A DNA stretch of 64,000 nt from Cymbidium sinense (Eukaryota > Streptophyta > Magnoliopsida > Asparagales > Orchidaceae), in the NCBI GenBank assembly GCA_021442155.1, contig CM038222.1, positions 61,416,266-61,480,265 on the forward strand. Direction: 5' to 3'. The number at the start of each line of letters is the position of its first letter. The first letter of the stretch is position 1. The translations under genes and the position numbers were made by a program. Shown here piece by piece: positions 21,560-35,010 of this stretch. The notes beneath the pieces were generated by a model. The model searched no databases. It was given only the letters and a program-made list of their open reading frames with translations, and was not told where the DNA came from.

Positions 21560-24300
21560 CCATAAAACTAGAATTGTGATATAATCTTAGAGTATGGCAC
21601 CATCATTGATAAATTAATGAAATTAATAGATATTATAGTTCATAAGAAGATAAATATTTTATGTAATCAAGAAACTAAATGTGTTAAGAAAAAAGTCAAA
21701 TAAATTAATAATTTAAATTTTAAACTTCGATATTTAGGTAAGAGTAACACAAAAAATAGTATAGGATTGATAATTGATAAGAATTTGAAGAATAATGATG
21801 TGAAAATTAATAAAAATGAAGATATAATTATAGCTTTAAAAGTTGTGTTTGATGCTAAGGTTATTAATGTTATAAGTGTTTATGCTCCTCAAATAAGTTT
21901 AAATGTTATTCAAAAAAATATTTTGGAATAACCTAAAGGAATTAATATAAAGGATTCATCTTAAAGAAAGAGTATTTATTAGAGAAGATTTAAATAAACA
22001 TGTTGGTAGAGTGGTAAAAAATTATAAAAAATATTTAAAGTGACTATGAGTTTAGAGTAACTAATGAAGAAGATAGGACCACAATAAATTTTATAATTGC
22101 TAATATTTTATTTGAAAAAGAATAAAAATATATTATCACTTTTAAGAATGACCCTAGTAAAACATAAATTGATTATTTTCTTATAAAAAAATAGATCATT
22201 TAGCTTATAAAAATTGCAAGATCATTCCCAGTAAAAGTTTAAGTATCCAACATTGACTATTGGTTTTGAATTTTAAAATAAAGAGCTAAAAAATAAGAAA
22301 TAAAATAAAATATTATCTTAAGATTATATGAAGATACTTAAATATGATAACAAAATTATTTTTAAAAGTAAGCTATAAGATCTTAAGATTTAGGATGTTC
22401 ATGAGAAAACCAATGTTATGTGACAAAAATAACTACTTATATTAAGCTACAATAATAATAGCAATAATAATAAACATTTATGAATCCTTTTTCTCCATTG
22501 AGTAAGTGGTATTAAGCAAAATGCAAAAAATATGATTGAAGAATTATGAGAAGAAGCTCATATTAGTAAAAACAGTTGATAATGCAGTTAATATATGCAA
22601 AAAATAATATAAAATAAGAAATGTTATTATAAAAAATAGTTTAGATGTAAAAGTTTGGATAATTAGGAGATATAGAGTGGCTCATAGAAGGATCCTAAGA
22701 AGCAATATGTGATACAAGGAATTCAACACTTAGTGATTTATATAATATACTGGATATTAAAGAAGGCAAAAAATATATGTATAAGTTAGTCAAGCAAAGA
22801 GATAAGAGAAGTAAAAATTTAATTCAAGTAAAATACATTAAATATAAAAATCAAACAATATTTTTCTTAGAAGATAATATTGAACATAAATGGATGAGAT
22901 ATTTTGATAAGCTTTTCAATAATGATGAGCATACAATTAAATTTGGTAACCTTACTATCCTAAATGAAAATAATTTTTTTTATTTTTATCATTGTATTAG
23001 TAAAATCAAAATTGGATAGCCTTAAAAAATGATAAAATAGTAGGACCAAAAGATATTTCAATAAAATATAAAATACTTAGGAGATCAAAGATTTTTTTTA
23101 AAACTTTTAAATATTATTTTAAAAATTCAAAATTATCAGATGAGTGAAAAAAGAATTCATTGGTTCCTACGTTTAATAATAAAGGTGATGCACAAGAATA
23201 TGTAGATTATAGAAAAATTAAGTTATTGTGTCATACAATAAAATTTTAGTGAGTAATTGAGCATAGATTATAATGTGATAAAAAAGCTTTTTAAAACTAG
23301 TTTGGATTCATCCCAGGTAACTCTACTATGGATGTTATGCATTTGTTGAAAGTTTTGATAAAGAAGCATAGAGAGACAAAGGAGAATCTACAAGTAATAT
23401 TTGTTGATTTAGAAAAAGCATATAATAAAGTTTCAAGAAAAATGCTTGAAGAGTTCTAGAAAAAAATAAGTTAATATTGTGTACATTCAAGTCAATAAGG
23501 AAATGTATCACAATAATTACTTGTGTTCAAAAACAAAGAGGATTGACCAAGTATTTTCTTATTTTAGTTAGATTACATCAAGGATTAGCTTTAATTAAGC
23601 TCATATCTTTTTGCTTTAGTTATAAATATTTTTACTGAACATTTATAAAAGGAAGTACCTTGGTGCATGCTTTTTGCTAATGATATTCTTCTTCCAAATA
23701 AGACTAAAGAGGGAGTTCAAGAAAAACTTGAATTATGGATGTCAACCTAAAAGTCTTAAAGCTTTCATTTGAGTAGATCTAAAATAAAATACATAGTGTA
23801 ATTTTAGTAGTAGTAGATCTAATGTAGTGTGACAATGGTTGAACAAGTCATTAAAAAGAGTGAACATTTTAGATATATTGAGTCTATTGTTCAAAGTGAT
23901 GGGGATTTTATTAATAGAATTCAAGTCAGATGGTTGAAGTGGAGGAATGCATTGGGCTATTGTGTGATAGAAAAGTACCACTTAGACTTAAGTGAAAATT
24001 TTATAAGATGGTACGGAGACCTATAATGCTTTATGACACTAAATATTGGCTAGTAAAAGAAAAATCATAAAATTAAATATTGCAGAGAAGAACGAGTGGA
24101 TAAGTGGCTTTACACTTAGAGAGAAAATGTAAAATGAATATCTATGTGAAAAGGTTGGAGTATCCCTAGAGGCATATAAGATTAGAGAGAATTTTCTTAG
24201 ATAGTTTGATCGCATAAAGCATAGTCCAGATGAAAGAGACACCTTTCATTTTACAATAGTTGCACTAAAAGCATTTGAAAAAAAAATTGTTCTCCTTTTA
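21560..24300 (+). mobile_element. Decayed RTE-type LINE
   Basis: Reads left to right as the ORF2 of a plant RTE element with many stops and frame changes. Endonuclease: KINILC.QETK, LGKSNTKNSIGLIIDKNLK and VINVISVYAPQISL (about 21640-21930). Reverse transcriptase: FGFIPGNSTMDVMHLLK and VIFVDLEKAYNKVSRK (about 23290-23450), then MLFANDILLPNKTKEGVQ (about 23665-23730), where the catalytic FADD motif has become FAND. C-terminal region: YIESIVQSDGDFI...WLKWRNALG (about 23870-23960). The element cannot encode active enzyme. A second fragment of the family, in the opposite orientation, lies within it near 22441-22510. Confidence 0.85.
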
Positions 24301-24369
24301 TAGAAGGTTATGTGATAGAAAATTACTTATCTTAGAATTCAAAAGTTATCATGATTGATACCTTGAAGG

Positions 24370-24767
24370 TAGGGGTGCAATAATTGATCCGACCCAACAA
24401 TTGACCCGAACTTGATTCAAAAAAATTAAGTTTGGGTTAACCCAATTATTTTTTGGGTCGACCTCGGGTTAAAGTATCTAACCTATTTAATTATTCGGAT
24501 CGGATTTGAGTTGACCAGTCAACCTAAAATTGACCCAATTTTGACCCACAAACTTGAATTTGACTCGATTTTAGCCCACTAACTTGAGTTTAATACGAAA
24601 TTGACAAATGACCAAATACTTGTTTAAATGGTCGGTCAACTGGTTCGGGTTAGTCGAGTTAGTGTCGAGTCGGGTTCAAGTCAGGGTTTTCAACCCATTT
24701 AGTATCGAGTCAAATTCGGGTCGGGTTAGACCTGTATCCGACCCGTGAACTCGAATTGATACCCCTA
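24370..24767. mobile_element. hAT-type MITE, 398 bp
   Basis: Ends TAGGGGTGCAATAATT... and ...AATTGATACCCCTA (7 bp perfect, then imperfect inverted match). Exact 8-bp target-site duplication CTTGAAGG at 24362-24369 and 24768-24775. The interior is rich in GACCCGAAC and CGGGTTAG words. Unrelated in sequence to the MITE at 3736 except for the hAT-type start and duplication length. Confidence 0.88.
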
Positions 24768-24775
24768 CTTGAAGG

Positions 24776-26339
24776 TATGATTAATGATCACCGTTGTCAT
24801 TTCTTCAACTAACACGAGAGAGGATATTTCATTTAGCGAAGGGATTTCTTTTTTTCTTTTTCTTTTTTTTTTTTTTGCTTAAGATTAAAACTTGGATTTG
24901 ATCAAAATCATTATTGAGTCCTGCCAGGATTTCAAAGATTCATGCTATAAGTTGTTTAAGAGCCACTGCATTCTCACAGTTTGACATCTTGAAAAAACTT
25001 AATAAAAGTTGATTTCAATCAATAAACTTTCATGACATTAAAGCATTCAATGATATGAAGGTTATAAAGTTTGTTAATATTTAACTTTGATTTAATTTTA
25101 TGGATACATGCAGCATCTTTAGCATTTAAGTTTGTTAAACTACATCTCAAATCTCTTTTGTGGTATAGAAGAACATAAGAGGTCCATTCATTTTTGATGG
25201 GATGGTGTTCTATAACCATATCATTATCATGGAATCAACTTTATCTCAAAGCACAAATCTTAGATTTTTAAGCTCTATAGATATATCATGTTATTAGATC
25301 TTTCTCTTTCCTTTGAAAAAAGTTTTCACAATTTTAGACCATCTAAAGTAATTTTTTTCATTCAAGTGATAAGATATTTAAAATCCTAAAGTCTCCCTTG
25401 GTATGATCTTCAACATTAATCATAATTAAGTCTTTTAAAAGAAAATCAAAGAACCTAGACATAATAAATAAAAGAATTTTGTAAAATGAATAAGGCTGGA
25501 AGTAGGAAATCCTAAACTTATGGAAATACGACAAAGGCAATAAGAAAACTCCTAACCTTGTTTTGATACTAAGTAGAAAATAAAACAATAGGAAAAAAGA
25601 CTCTTAAGAATTTTTACTGCTTGATTTGTACAAGAGAAGTGTGTATATATATATATATATATAAGAAACATTACAAAATAAAAATAAATCAAAACATAGG
25701 AAAAAAATAAGAATTGGTCGAAGGCTCTAGATAGAGGTACATGGATTGCAATCTAGGAACCATAGAAATGATAAAAAGGCATTGATCTATGTGCCTTAAG
25801 TTCTTTACTATGATTAGCAAGGGAGTGGGTCCCATCGCAATAGAGAGGGAGGGGGTGATACTCTATCGCGCTATAGCACTGTGCTGCAATAGCAAAAAAA
25901 TTCAACATATTCTTAATCAGTTTTTTTGCATATTTAGCTTCATTTACTCAATTATTTTATGTTACTACTTAAGCTTCTATTGATTGACTTATTAATCTAA
26001 GTAATGGGTACCATATAAAACAAGCACATTCTTAAAGACAATTCTTATTCTTGAAAAAAAAAATGATTGTTTTAGGTTTAGAAGGTTACAAAGACAAACT
26101 AAATGTCTAAATATTGTTAAGTTTATGTAATGCTATTAAAATACCTTCTAAATAATGGTACAATGGCCAACTCAGTGCATCCAATGCCGCCATTCACCAG
26201 CAAACCCACCATCTCTCACCCACTCTACAAAACAATTTTTGGAGTAGGATTTTTATAGCAAATACTAAATTCTTGGTACTCTTTCAAACTCCTTAAATGA
26301 TACAGGCAAAAATTTTAAAATAAGCATGATTAAAATCTT
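24776..26339. other. Intron DNA, nothing recognised
   Basis: AT-rich intron sequence with a T-rich run near 24850 and an (AT)n run near 25645. No element ends or exons could be supported. Confidence 0.45.
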
Positions 26340-29300
26340 AATTAGCGGATTAGGCACATTTTTAAAAAAATTAAAAAAAACGCCTGATTGCGGATTAGGC
26401 ACGGCGGCGCTAATATCTGCCGATCGGCGTCAATCGCGTAACGGGCGGCTAAAATATTTTTTAAAAAAAATCGCGAGAGATCGGGACACGACCGATCGGT
26501 TTCCTTCTCCCAGAGCGGCCAAAACCCGACGCCCTTCTCGCCGCCCGCGCCGTATCCTAGTTTAGCCCGCCATTGCACCAGCGCCCATCCGCGGATCGTA
26601 GAAGGTATTTTTTGCCATTTTTTTCTTTTTTCAAAACAAACGAGTAATATGTGAATGTGACATGCATTTGTTGTATTTTATGATGTTTGTAGGCAAACAT
26701 AATGTCGATTTAACTTACTTTAGGTTTTTCTTTGGGTATAGTATTTGTGTGTAGTAAATTTGGAGCCCTTATGTTATTTACTATGGAGAATGGAGAAAGT
26801 GTATCAAATAGAGAGATTCAAATATGAAGAAAAAATCGTAGTTATGTGTGCTAAACTTTGAATTTGTAGTCTTGATTATTCTTCTACATTTATAAATTAT
26901 TGATGTTCTCTTTTTCCCAAATGAGTAATGTGTGCTAAACTATTTGTAGAATGTATTGCAAGTTTAAAATATATATTTTTTTTGTGATTTCTTATGTTTA
27001 AAATATATAATTGGAAACCGAATTAACAATGTGAAGCTTGTGTAACCTAAAAGTCACATTTTAAATAGAATCAGGTGAGGTTTTGTTTATCTTTGTATTT
27101 TTGAGATAAGTATGGGAGAAGCATAATTTTTCAATCATTAGACTTAACTTAACTTTGGGGTCATCTTTAAGAAGCATAATTTTTCAATCATTTAGTAAGT
27201 CGATCTTTGATTTTTTTATTTTTTTTTTGTAAGATGAAGATTAATTTAGCTAATTTAATATAAGCGTTCTCTTGACATTCACTCCGATATACATATTTGA
27301 TTGAATATGAGTTCGACCGATATGTTTGGTGCTATATTATGGCGTAACTTAGTGTTAGTGGCGATTTCTTCTACGTATAGTGGCGAAAAAATCATCTATA
27401 TTAATTTTTGTGATTTTAGCGCATAAAATCGAATCATGCGGTCACTAAAGTTGATTCGACACGGTTCAGATTAATCTTATATGTAGGTTTCTTATTGGTG
27501 TCGGTTCATTCTTCCATTAAATGAGTTTGTAGTGATGCATCAAACAAGTGTACAACTTTTGTATCGTTGAAATTGAATTGAAACCAGATAATGTATAATT
27601 GAAGAAGAATTTGATCAGAACTTTCAACACCATCTCATACAGAACCATATCATTGGTAAGTTGTTTGAGCTTCTTATTACATATTTTCATTTTAACTTAT
27701 ACATTCAAAATGCACCTGCGATGATGTAGGCGTATCTCTCTATTCATGCTCATCATATGGCCTCGTATGGGTGAGCATTGTGATCAGGTTACTCCTAGAA
27801 AGCGGGGATGAGAGCTACGAAACAATACGTAATGGTTGACAGATGGCATGAAAGTGAGAGAGAACAATCTTATCCAAACGCGCGGTCGAGATCTTAAGAT
27901 TACTAATAAAAAACAATGTAGTTGAAAACATGTTAAAGTAAGAATATTTCAAGCTTGTCGATTCAAGAATGGGATGAAGAACTAAACTTTGATGGCCTCC
28001 CAACAAATTATTTTCTAGAAGATAATTTCATTCCAAGACTTAAATGAAGGAATGTGTTTGACAAGAGACACCTTAAATTTACTATCCGGGGTTGGTCGAT
28101 AAACAATGTAGAATATGTGACAAATGATTCTAATAAAATGAGGTTCACGATACTTTGCATTCATAGCATCATTCTATTAGCATGTTTGTGGTCTACGTGC
28201 TAAATACGAAGCAGTTGGTGGTGTGCAGGTGATTTGTATATGACCGCACATGTTCTCATTCGATGAGCATTAGCGTAGGCGGTGACCTTATTTATTATTC
28301 TACATCCACGTCATTAGATGTCGGTTGGATTTGAAACCAGTTAGCGTAGAATCAAAATTTAACATTAAAGTGTCTCTGAAAACATGGGATACTGCGGAAA
28401 GGCTATACAAGTTATATTTGACAAGCGGGAGGTCTATACTTGATCACTTCATGTTTGTTGTATGTTGATTATGCGGCAGCATCGCGTATCAGCGATTAGC
28501 GTTTTGCGCATTTTAAGGCATTTGGACCATTTTTATTAGGTTGGCAATTTTGTAGACCGGTCATAAGTCTTGATAGAACTTTCCTCTTGGGAAAGTACAT
28601 ATGTACTCTACTAACTGTTGTTGGTATTAATGCTAATAATGGTTTTATTCCTTTGGCATTTGCAATTGTTGAAGCGAGAATCTGATTAGTCAGATTTGGT
28701 TTATTATGACATTTGAGACTTGGTTCCATTTATATGCATGCGACGATTTATGCATTATATCGTCATTACGGATTAATGCGTGGATCGTGAAATTTTACCT
28801 TGGGCAAAACAGCCCTTGTTTTGCATCTTAGGGAAAACTTCAAGCGTCGCGGCGATGGGAATTCACGATCTTGCGTTTGTGTGCCAGAAAATGTATGTGG
28901 CAGGTAATACAACTGACATTCACATATTCACAGAATACATACATAAAGAATATTAAACGGAGTGCTTGCCTTGAAGATCAAGCAAGTGGGCATTGTCGTC
29001 ATGATGCGTTACGGCACTGATAACGCCACTAACGAGTGTTTCAACGGTAGAAGAGGAGACGTGGATTCGATTCAGAGCTTTAATTACATCATTTTTTCAC
29101 AATTTTGTTGTGCGTCTACCAAATGACTAGAGACTTATCAACTTATCCACGTGAATAATTGATATTATTTCATGCCAATCAGCGTAACAAAATAAGCGTG
29201 AAGCTAGATGCTCAATTCTAAGAATAAATATAAGCGAATTTGGTTTTCACGATGTCCATGTCATTCAAGGTTGAATTGCGAAACAATCTCATTGCTTATG

Positions 29301-29992
29301 CGTGCAGGCGACATTCGCGCATTCCATGCATGTCATTCGTGATGGGGAACGCGTCATGTAAATCATTGAGAATATGTTTCCTATTACACTCTAGATGTCC
29401 GGCGACGGCTCGGTTTCGTATGTCATTCCGTCCGCTTGGCGGCGATGCATTTATCGGGTCATCACATGAATGAACTCACACCACCAAATGTTAAAAGGCG
29501 CGTGCAATGGGACCGCGGCGATTTACATCGATGGATGAAACGTCTGGCGATCCAAGAATATGTGACTATAAAAGAACCGCAATGACAAGTCTAAATGCGA
29601 CATTAGTGTTGTTTCGTTAGTTGTTAGTTTCTTTTAGACTGTACTTGAAATATATTACATTGGTTTCCAAAGCATGTACTTGAAATGTATTACAGTAGTT
29701 ACTTTTTCAATATATGGCCTTTTTTTGATATGATCATGTATGCAGGAATGTTTTCCCTTTTTTTTTCATCGATGTGAGATTAGTTGTTCTGATGCATGTC
29801 ATTATTATTCATGTGATTAAGCTAGTGTTACCGTAGAAAAAGATATCTACACTTAATTTATGAATTTTAATCCCATTTTATTAATAAAAAAAATATCTAC
29901 ACTTAATTTTACCCGAAAGAAATCGGAAAATATCTACACTTAATTGTACATCAAAATCGGATGATCCACAATGTGTCATCTAGACGGCGGTG
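26340..29992 (+). mobile_element. MULE, left arm of a palindromic pair
   Basis: Broken MuDR-type element reading left to right. A GC-rich 5' end (about 26340-26600, GGATTAGGCAC, GCGGC words) is a likely terminal inverted repeat region. The coding part has stops and frameshifts: DNA-binding domain (FDKRHLKF, IRGWSINNVEYVTNDSNK at about 28040-28130), transposase (AFGPFLLGWQFCRPVISLDR, KYICTLLTVVGINANNGF, PLAFAIVEARI at about 28515-28685; the D of SLDR is in the place of the first catalytic Asp), and a worn SWIM zinc finger near 29260-29480. An untranslated tail follows. The whole arm is repeated in reverse at 52.27-55.9 kb. Confidence 0.85.
28515..28685 (+). pseudogene. MULE transposase core, inactivated
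   Basis: The best-preserved coding block of the left arm, an open frame of about 57 codons ending in TGA after VEARI. It carries the RPVISLDRTF...GKY...LLTVVGINANNG...AFAIVE signature of plant MULE transposases. Upstream and downstream parts lie in other frames. Confidence 0.8.
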
Positions 29993-29997
29993 CCTCC
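29993..29997 (+). other. Target-site duplication CCTCC, left copy
   Basis: CCTCC immediately before the LTR start TGTTGACC, matching 52186-52190 exactly. It shows that 29998-52185 entered as one retrotransposition unit. Confidence 0.9.
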
Positions 29998-32384
29998 TGT
30001 TGACCTACAACTATGTGCCACTTAAAATTAAATAAATATGGGGGAAATTAAAATCCCATAATTGCGATCGAAATCAATTAAATTGATTTGATGAAAATTT
30101 GACTTCATGCGTCGAAAAGCATCAAAATTAATTAAATAGAAAATATCGGATCAATTAATGATCGATCAAAAATTAAAATTAATTTTTAATGAAATTATGC
30201 TCAAATTCGAGAAGCCTGACGATGTCTAGCGACCTCGTTCGAAATTTGATCGCCGTTAAACGAAGCGTCGACTATCAAGCGACACCCGGACGATTCGCAA
30301 AGTGTCGAATGTCGATCAATTCGAATCGACGTCGCGTAATTTAAACTAATTTCTCTCGACCAGTCGGCGTTGTCGAAACCTCAGATCGCGAATTGATCGG
30401 CGTTCGTTCGGTTGGACAACTAAATTGACACCCATATGCTAGGGTTTGGCATAAATTAATATCATATAAAATAATATTAAATTATAATTAAAGGGACTAA
30501 TGGTTGTTTAATCTCTTAATCCTCTTAAATCCCAATCCCTTCAACCCAACCCCTGGCTTATTCCATTCTAAAGGCGAAAGGAAGGGCGTTGACTCCATTC
30601 TTCATTTTCCCCTCTCTCGCTCTCGGTCTCCTTTGAGCTCGCCCTCACTCTCCCTCTCTCGGCTTTGCTCTGGTCTCTCTCTCGGCCTTTTCCGCTCCTT
30701 TCTCACGGCGTTCTCCTCAGCTCTCGGTCTCTCCTTCTGTGAAGCTCGTTCTGCTTTCGGCTCCGTCGAGCTCTAGACGCAATCTTGATTCTCTCTCTCA
30801 CTCGTCGACTTTCGGCGTGAAGCGAACCTCCTGACTCCTTCTCCTCTCTGAGCTCCCTGCGGCTCCTCTCCTCTGTTGAGCTGAGAAGAGAAACAAAGAT
30901 CTCGATCCATCGATTCCTCTTCCAACGAAACCTCCAGTTGTTTGTTTCAATCTTAGGTTGTACTTTCTTATCGGGTTTCTCTTGAAGGAAATGATTTGAT
31001 TTACCCTTATGTGTTCTATTCGTTTATGCGATTTTGGGTTGATTGTGGTTTAAGCAGGCTCTCCTTGTGGTTGGAGTCTTTGTTGGAAATCCTTTCTTCC
31101 TCCTTCCACCGTGTGAGAGCAAAACAAAGGAAACTCTTCTTCCCCTCTTCCTCCTTCTTGGTGAGACTGAGCGACACACTTGTCATTTAATCCTGCTCTC
31201 TTTTCTAATTTTGGGAGTTTTATCTGGTTTTGTGTTTCTTTGTTTGGTAAAATCTAAACTAACAACTAATAGAAAAGAAAGAGCAATGTGATCTTAAATT
31301 TCATAAGGCTCAAAGCTTGGATTTTAGTGATGGAAATCTTGCTCCTTCATGTTAATTAAAGCTGAAATTCATTTTTTTTTTTGTTGTCTCAATCTCTTTT
31401 GATTTGAGGTTGTCATGTTGTTTGAATGGGTTAAATATTGCAAGCTTTAGGGTTACCTTGCTTCGCTTTGCCTCTTTCCACTATTTGATTACTTGCAATC
31501 ATGAAAGTGGCTATCTTATAAAGGGAGAGTTCAGTTCTTTGGATTTATTAAACATAGTGTGATTGCTTAATCTATGTGGGGTAAATTTCATATAATCATC
31601 ATGATAAAGGAAGAGGATGGGGAAGGGTTGATTGACTTTGTGCTTTTTTTGTGATCACTAATGTTAATTAGCCTTTGAAATACAATGAAATGTGGCTTTG
31701 TGCAAGTTTAAAGCTTTCATTTTTTGGTGTTAGTTTCATTAAAGATGCATCTTGCCTAGTGCTTGTTCATAACTTAAACAATTGTCAAGTCTCTATCTTG
31801 CATTAAAATGATTCTATGTTTCTGTCCATGGGTATTTGGAGGTTGAAATCATGCAAGATATCTATTTTATGCCTTCTTCTTGCTCTTGAATTATGAAAGC
31901 ATGTTGTGACAATGAACTCTAATCCAATTAGCTTACATGACATCTTTGAAAGCTCACTTTGGTCATTAATATGTGATGTATGTTTCTTTCTCTTGATTTG
32001 AGGAAGAATGAAAAGAAAGCAAGTTTATTTTGGGGAGTATGATTTATACCGATTTCCTTTCTATTGCATCTTTTATCTTACATGCATATGAAAATGTTGA
32101 ATTGAAGATATAGAATATGCAAAGTTTTCTTTATGATTATCTGTAAAAGATGAAATGCATATCTCTTGACCATTAATTGCTATGTTACTTGTGGGAGAAA
32201 GATATGTTCTCTTTTATATTCAAAATGAGAAGAATGGAAGGTGTGTTTACATGTGATTTAAAGCTTATTCTGACTTTCTATTTGAATGTTTCAAATGCAA
32301 AATTCTGAAATAGTGATGAAAGCAATGCTCATTAAATCTTTGTCTTGTTTAAGTATATATGCAAACATGTTTATATATAATATC

Positions 32385-33010
32385 GAGCTTTAAATTGTGA
32401 TATAAGTACCTACCATGTTTTTCCATATGGTAGGAAATCTTATCTTATCAAAATTTACGGTGTCCGACACACACATACATGTCTTTCTTGACGTGGTGGG
32501 CGGCGATCTCTCATGGCCACTTGTGGGAAGAGCGGGAGAATTTGTTGTAAATTATGCTCTAATCAATATTTATGCGACTTTCCTTTTATTTATATAAATG
32601 AGCTTTAAATTTATGATATAAGTACCTGTTCTCCAACATGGTGGAAATATCTATCAAAATTTAGCGTCTCACGACATACCTACACATGTCTTTCTTGACA
32701 TGGTGTGGCCGTCTCTGGCACTTGTGGGGGAGCCGAGACATTGTAAATTTTGATGCTCAATCAAATGTTTATCGCGACTTTCCTTTTTTATTTATATGCA
32801 AATGAGAGCTTTAAATTTATGATATAAGTACCATGTTCTCCATGGTATAGGAAATATTATCTTATCAAAATTTTGGGTGTCTCACGACATACATACATGT
32901 CTTTCTTGACATGGTGGGCGGATCTCATGTAAACTTGTGGGGAAGAAGGGAGGCTGTAAATTTTGATTATTTTGCTCTATCTTTATAAGTGCCGTTCACA
33001 TTGTTCAATC
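32385..33010 (+). repeat. LTR-internal tandem array A (about 210-bp unit, three copies)
   Basis: Units begin GAGCTTTAAATT(TA)TGATAT at 32385, 32600 and 32806. Each carries an ACATGTCTTTCTTGACATGG inverted-repeat word and ends in a TTTCCTTTTATTTATAT segment. The 3' LTR has the matching array at about 48480-49030. Confidence 0.8.
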
Positions 33011-33059
33011 GGCGGGAAACTTGATAAAACGCGTTGTTCGTGGCGTCTGATTCATAAGT

Positions 33060-33485
33060 CTTTTCGCGTTGTTCCGGCGTGGAAATCTTTGTCTTTGTAT
33101 TACACGCCTTTCTTGGCGTGGTGGTAAATAAATTTCGGTCGCGGTGTCTTACGACACCTACCATACACGCCTTTCTTGGCGTGGTGGGAAGACAGCCGGT
33201 AAGCACTGGGGATGGCCGGGAGGTAAATTTTCAAAATAAAAAGTTGAAATGTCATATAAATGCTTATACTTTAATTTCATATACATGTGAATCAAATTTA
33301 TTACTATCTTTAGTAGTTCATTGTTCAATCGTGGAAATCTATAAATCTTGCTTCGTTGTTCCGCGTGTGAGGAAAATGTTGTAACCCATGCTTGGCGTGG
33401 TGGGTAAATAAATTCGGTCAGATTGTCTCGACACACCATACGCCTTTCTTGGCGTGGTGGGAAGAACTTCCAGTAGCCCCATGGG
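33060..33485 (+). repeat. LTR-internal repeat A2 (two copies)
   Basis: Two copies of a segment with ACGCCTTTCTTGGCGTGGTG hairpin words: the first about 33070-33210, the second about 33345-33475. Their counterparts in the 3' LTR are about 49060-49510. Related to array A, with ACGCC...GGCGT replacing ACATG...ACATG. Confidence 0.7.
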
Positions 33486-34397
33486 GATGAGAGGCTGAGA
33501 AATTTTCTTAAAAAGAAGATAGAAAGAAAGGATTGTTCACATGTTGGCTTAAAGTCTTCTTTGGGTTATATATGAATACTCATCTCCTCTACTTTCTTGT
33601 CATTCAAGTGATTTCATACAAATGAGATATAGTGAAGGCTTGAAAGAAATACATATGAGATAAACTAAATCTATCATATAACTTGACATATATCAAGAAG
33701 ATAAAAATTGTTGAGTTAGAAAACTCACAAGTATATGTATCCTTAATCCTCCTTCTGAGGTTGAAAGAACTTAAACTTGTGGTTTAAGGAGAAGAGGAGA
33801 GTAGAAAATGTAAGTCTTTTGTAAAGGAAACCCTATTTATAGGCTTTCTTTCCTTTTATCTAATGGAATCGACGTGTGGCATGTAAATTAAATGCAGGGT
33901 ATCTAAGGTGATGCCACTTTGTCATGTACATGCATGGACATTGGCATGCCTTGTCTTTCTTTCTTTGAAAAGGAAAATAAAGTCTTTCATTCTCTTTAAT
34001 AAATTTAATGAGTTTGTGTCCCCACTTGCCATGAGTTTTATGTGAGGAGGTGGATTTAATTCCACTTCCTCTCTTAAATGAAATATGACTCATATTTTTT
34101 ATTCCCTTTCCTTTCAGAGAAATAAATGGGTATGGTATATGGTCGTATGCCTCCAAAGCATTGTTTCTTTTTATACTTGATTTTATACATAGAGAGGCTT
34201 AAACAAATCAAATTCTGGCGTTTTGCCCTTTCTTTATGATCATATATAAATCAATTATTTTCAAATGTTGTTGATTTGCACAAAGAGAATTTATTAAATC
34301 AATTAAAGCATTTAGGCATTACTTTCTTATGATCATATGATATAAATCAATTATTTTCACCCCTTTATCTTTGCGATTTTGTACATAGGACATGCAA

Positions 34398-35010
34398 GTT
34401 AGATAAAAATAAAACGAATCTTATATCATCGGTTGGTCTTGGTAGTGTAAAAACCCAAAAAATATATTGAAATCACTTAATTGCACTTACATTTCAACTA
34501 GACATTCAATGTCCATACAACATTCTAAAAGACATCTCAGTATGTATGTTGGAATGTCCAAACATAGGGACATGTGCAAGTTAGATAAAAATAAAGAAAC
34601 GAATCTACATCTCCGGTTTGGTCTTGGGGTCAAGTTAACAACCAAAAATGTCATATTAAAATCAAAACTGCAAATTACATATATTTCAACTACATTCAAT
34701 GTCCATCATTTTAAAGAAACAGATACTGTATGTATGTTGAAGTGTTCAAACAATAGAGACACATCAGTTAGGTATAAAACAAAAAAGAACAAATACACAT
34801 CCGGTTTGGTCTTGGGTAGGGTCGGGTTAACAAAACTCAAAATCAAAATTTGACATGAAACTGGCATTAGACATCTTAATGTAAATACAATTTTCAAGAA
34901 ACGATATTCATATGCATGTTGGAGTAAATACTAAGTCAAATACAAAAGAACATGTTATATCATCCGGTTTGGTCTTGGGCCGGTCAGTTAAACCTAAAAA
35001 TGTGATATTA
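34398..35010 (+). repeat. LTR-internal tandem array B (about 180-bp unit, four copies)
   Basis: Units begin GTTAGATAAAAATAAA or a variant at 34398, 34580 and 34767 and about 34935. Each holds CATCCGGTTTGGTCTTGGG, AACAAAACC-like words and CATTCAATGTCCATAC. The 3' LTR carries the matching array at about 50430-51010. Confidence 0.8.

Noticed and set aside
30504..31291. Open frames in the CT-rich part of the LTR (possible captured gene)
   Set aside because: Pyrimidine-rich low complexity, not kept open in the other LTR in the same frame, and no motif. More likely leader sequence of the element.
32385..35010. CRISPR-like spaced repeats
   Set aside because: Units are 180-210 bp tandem repeats inside a plant LTR, without short identical repeats and unique spacers.
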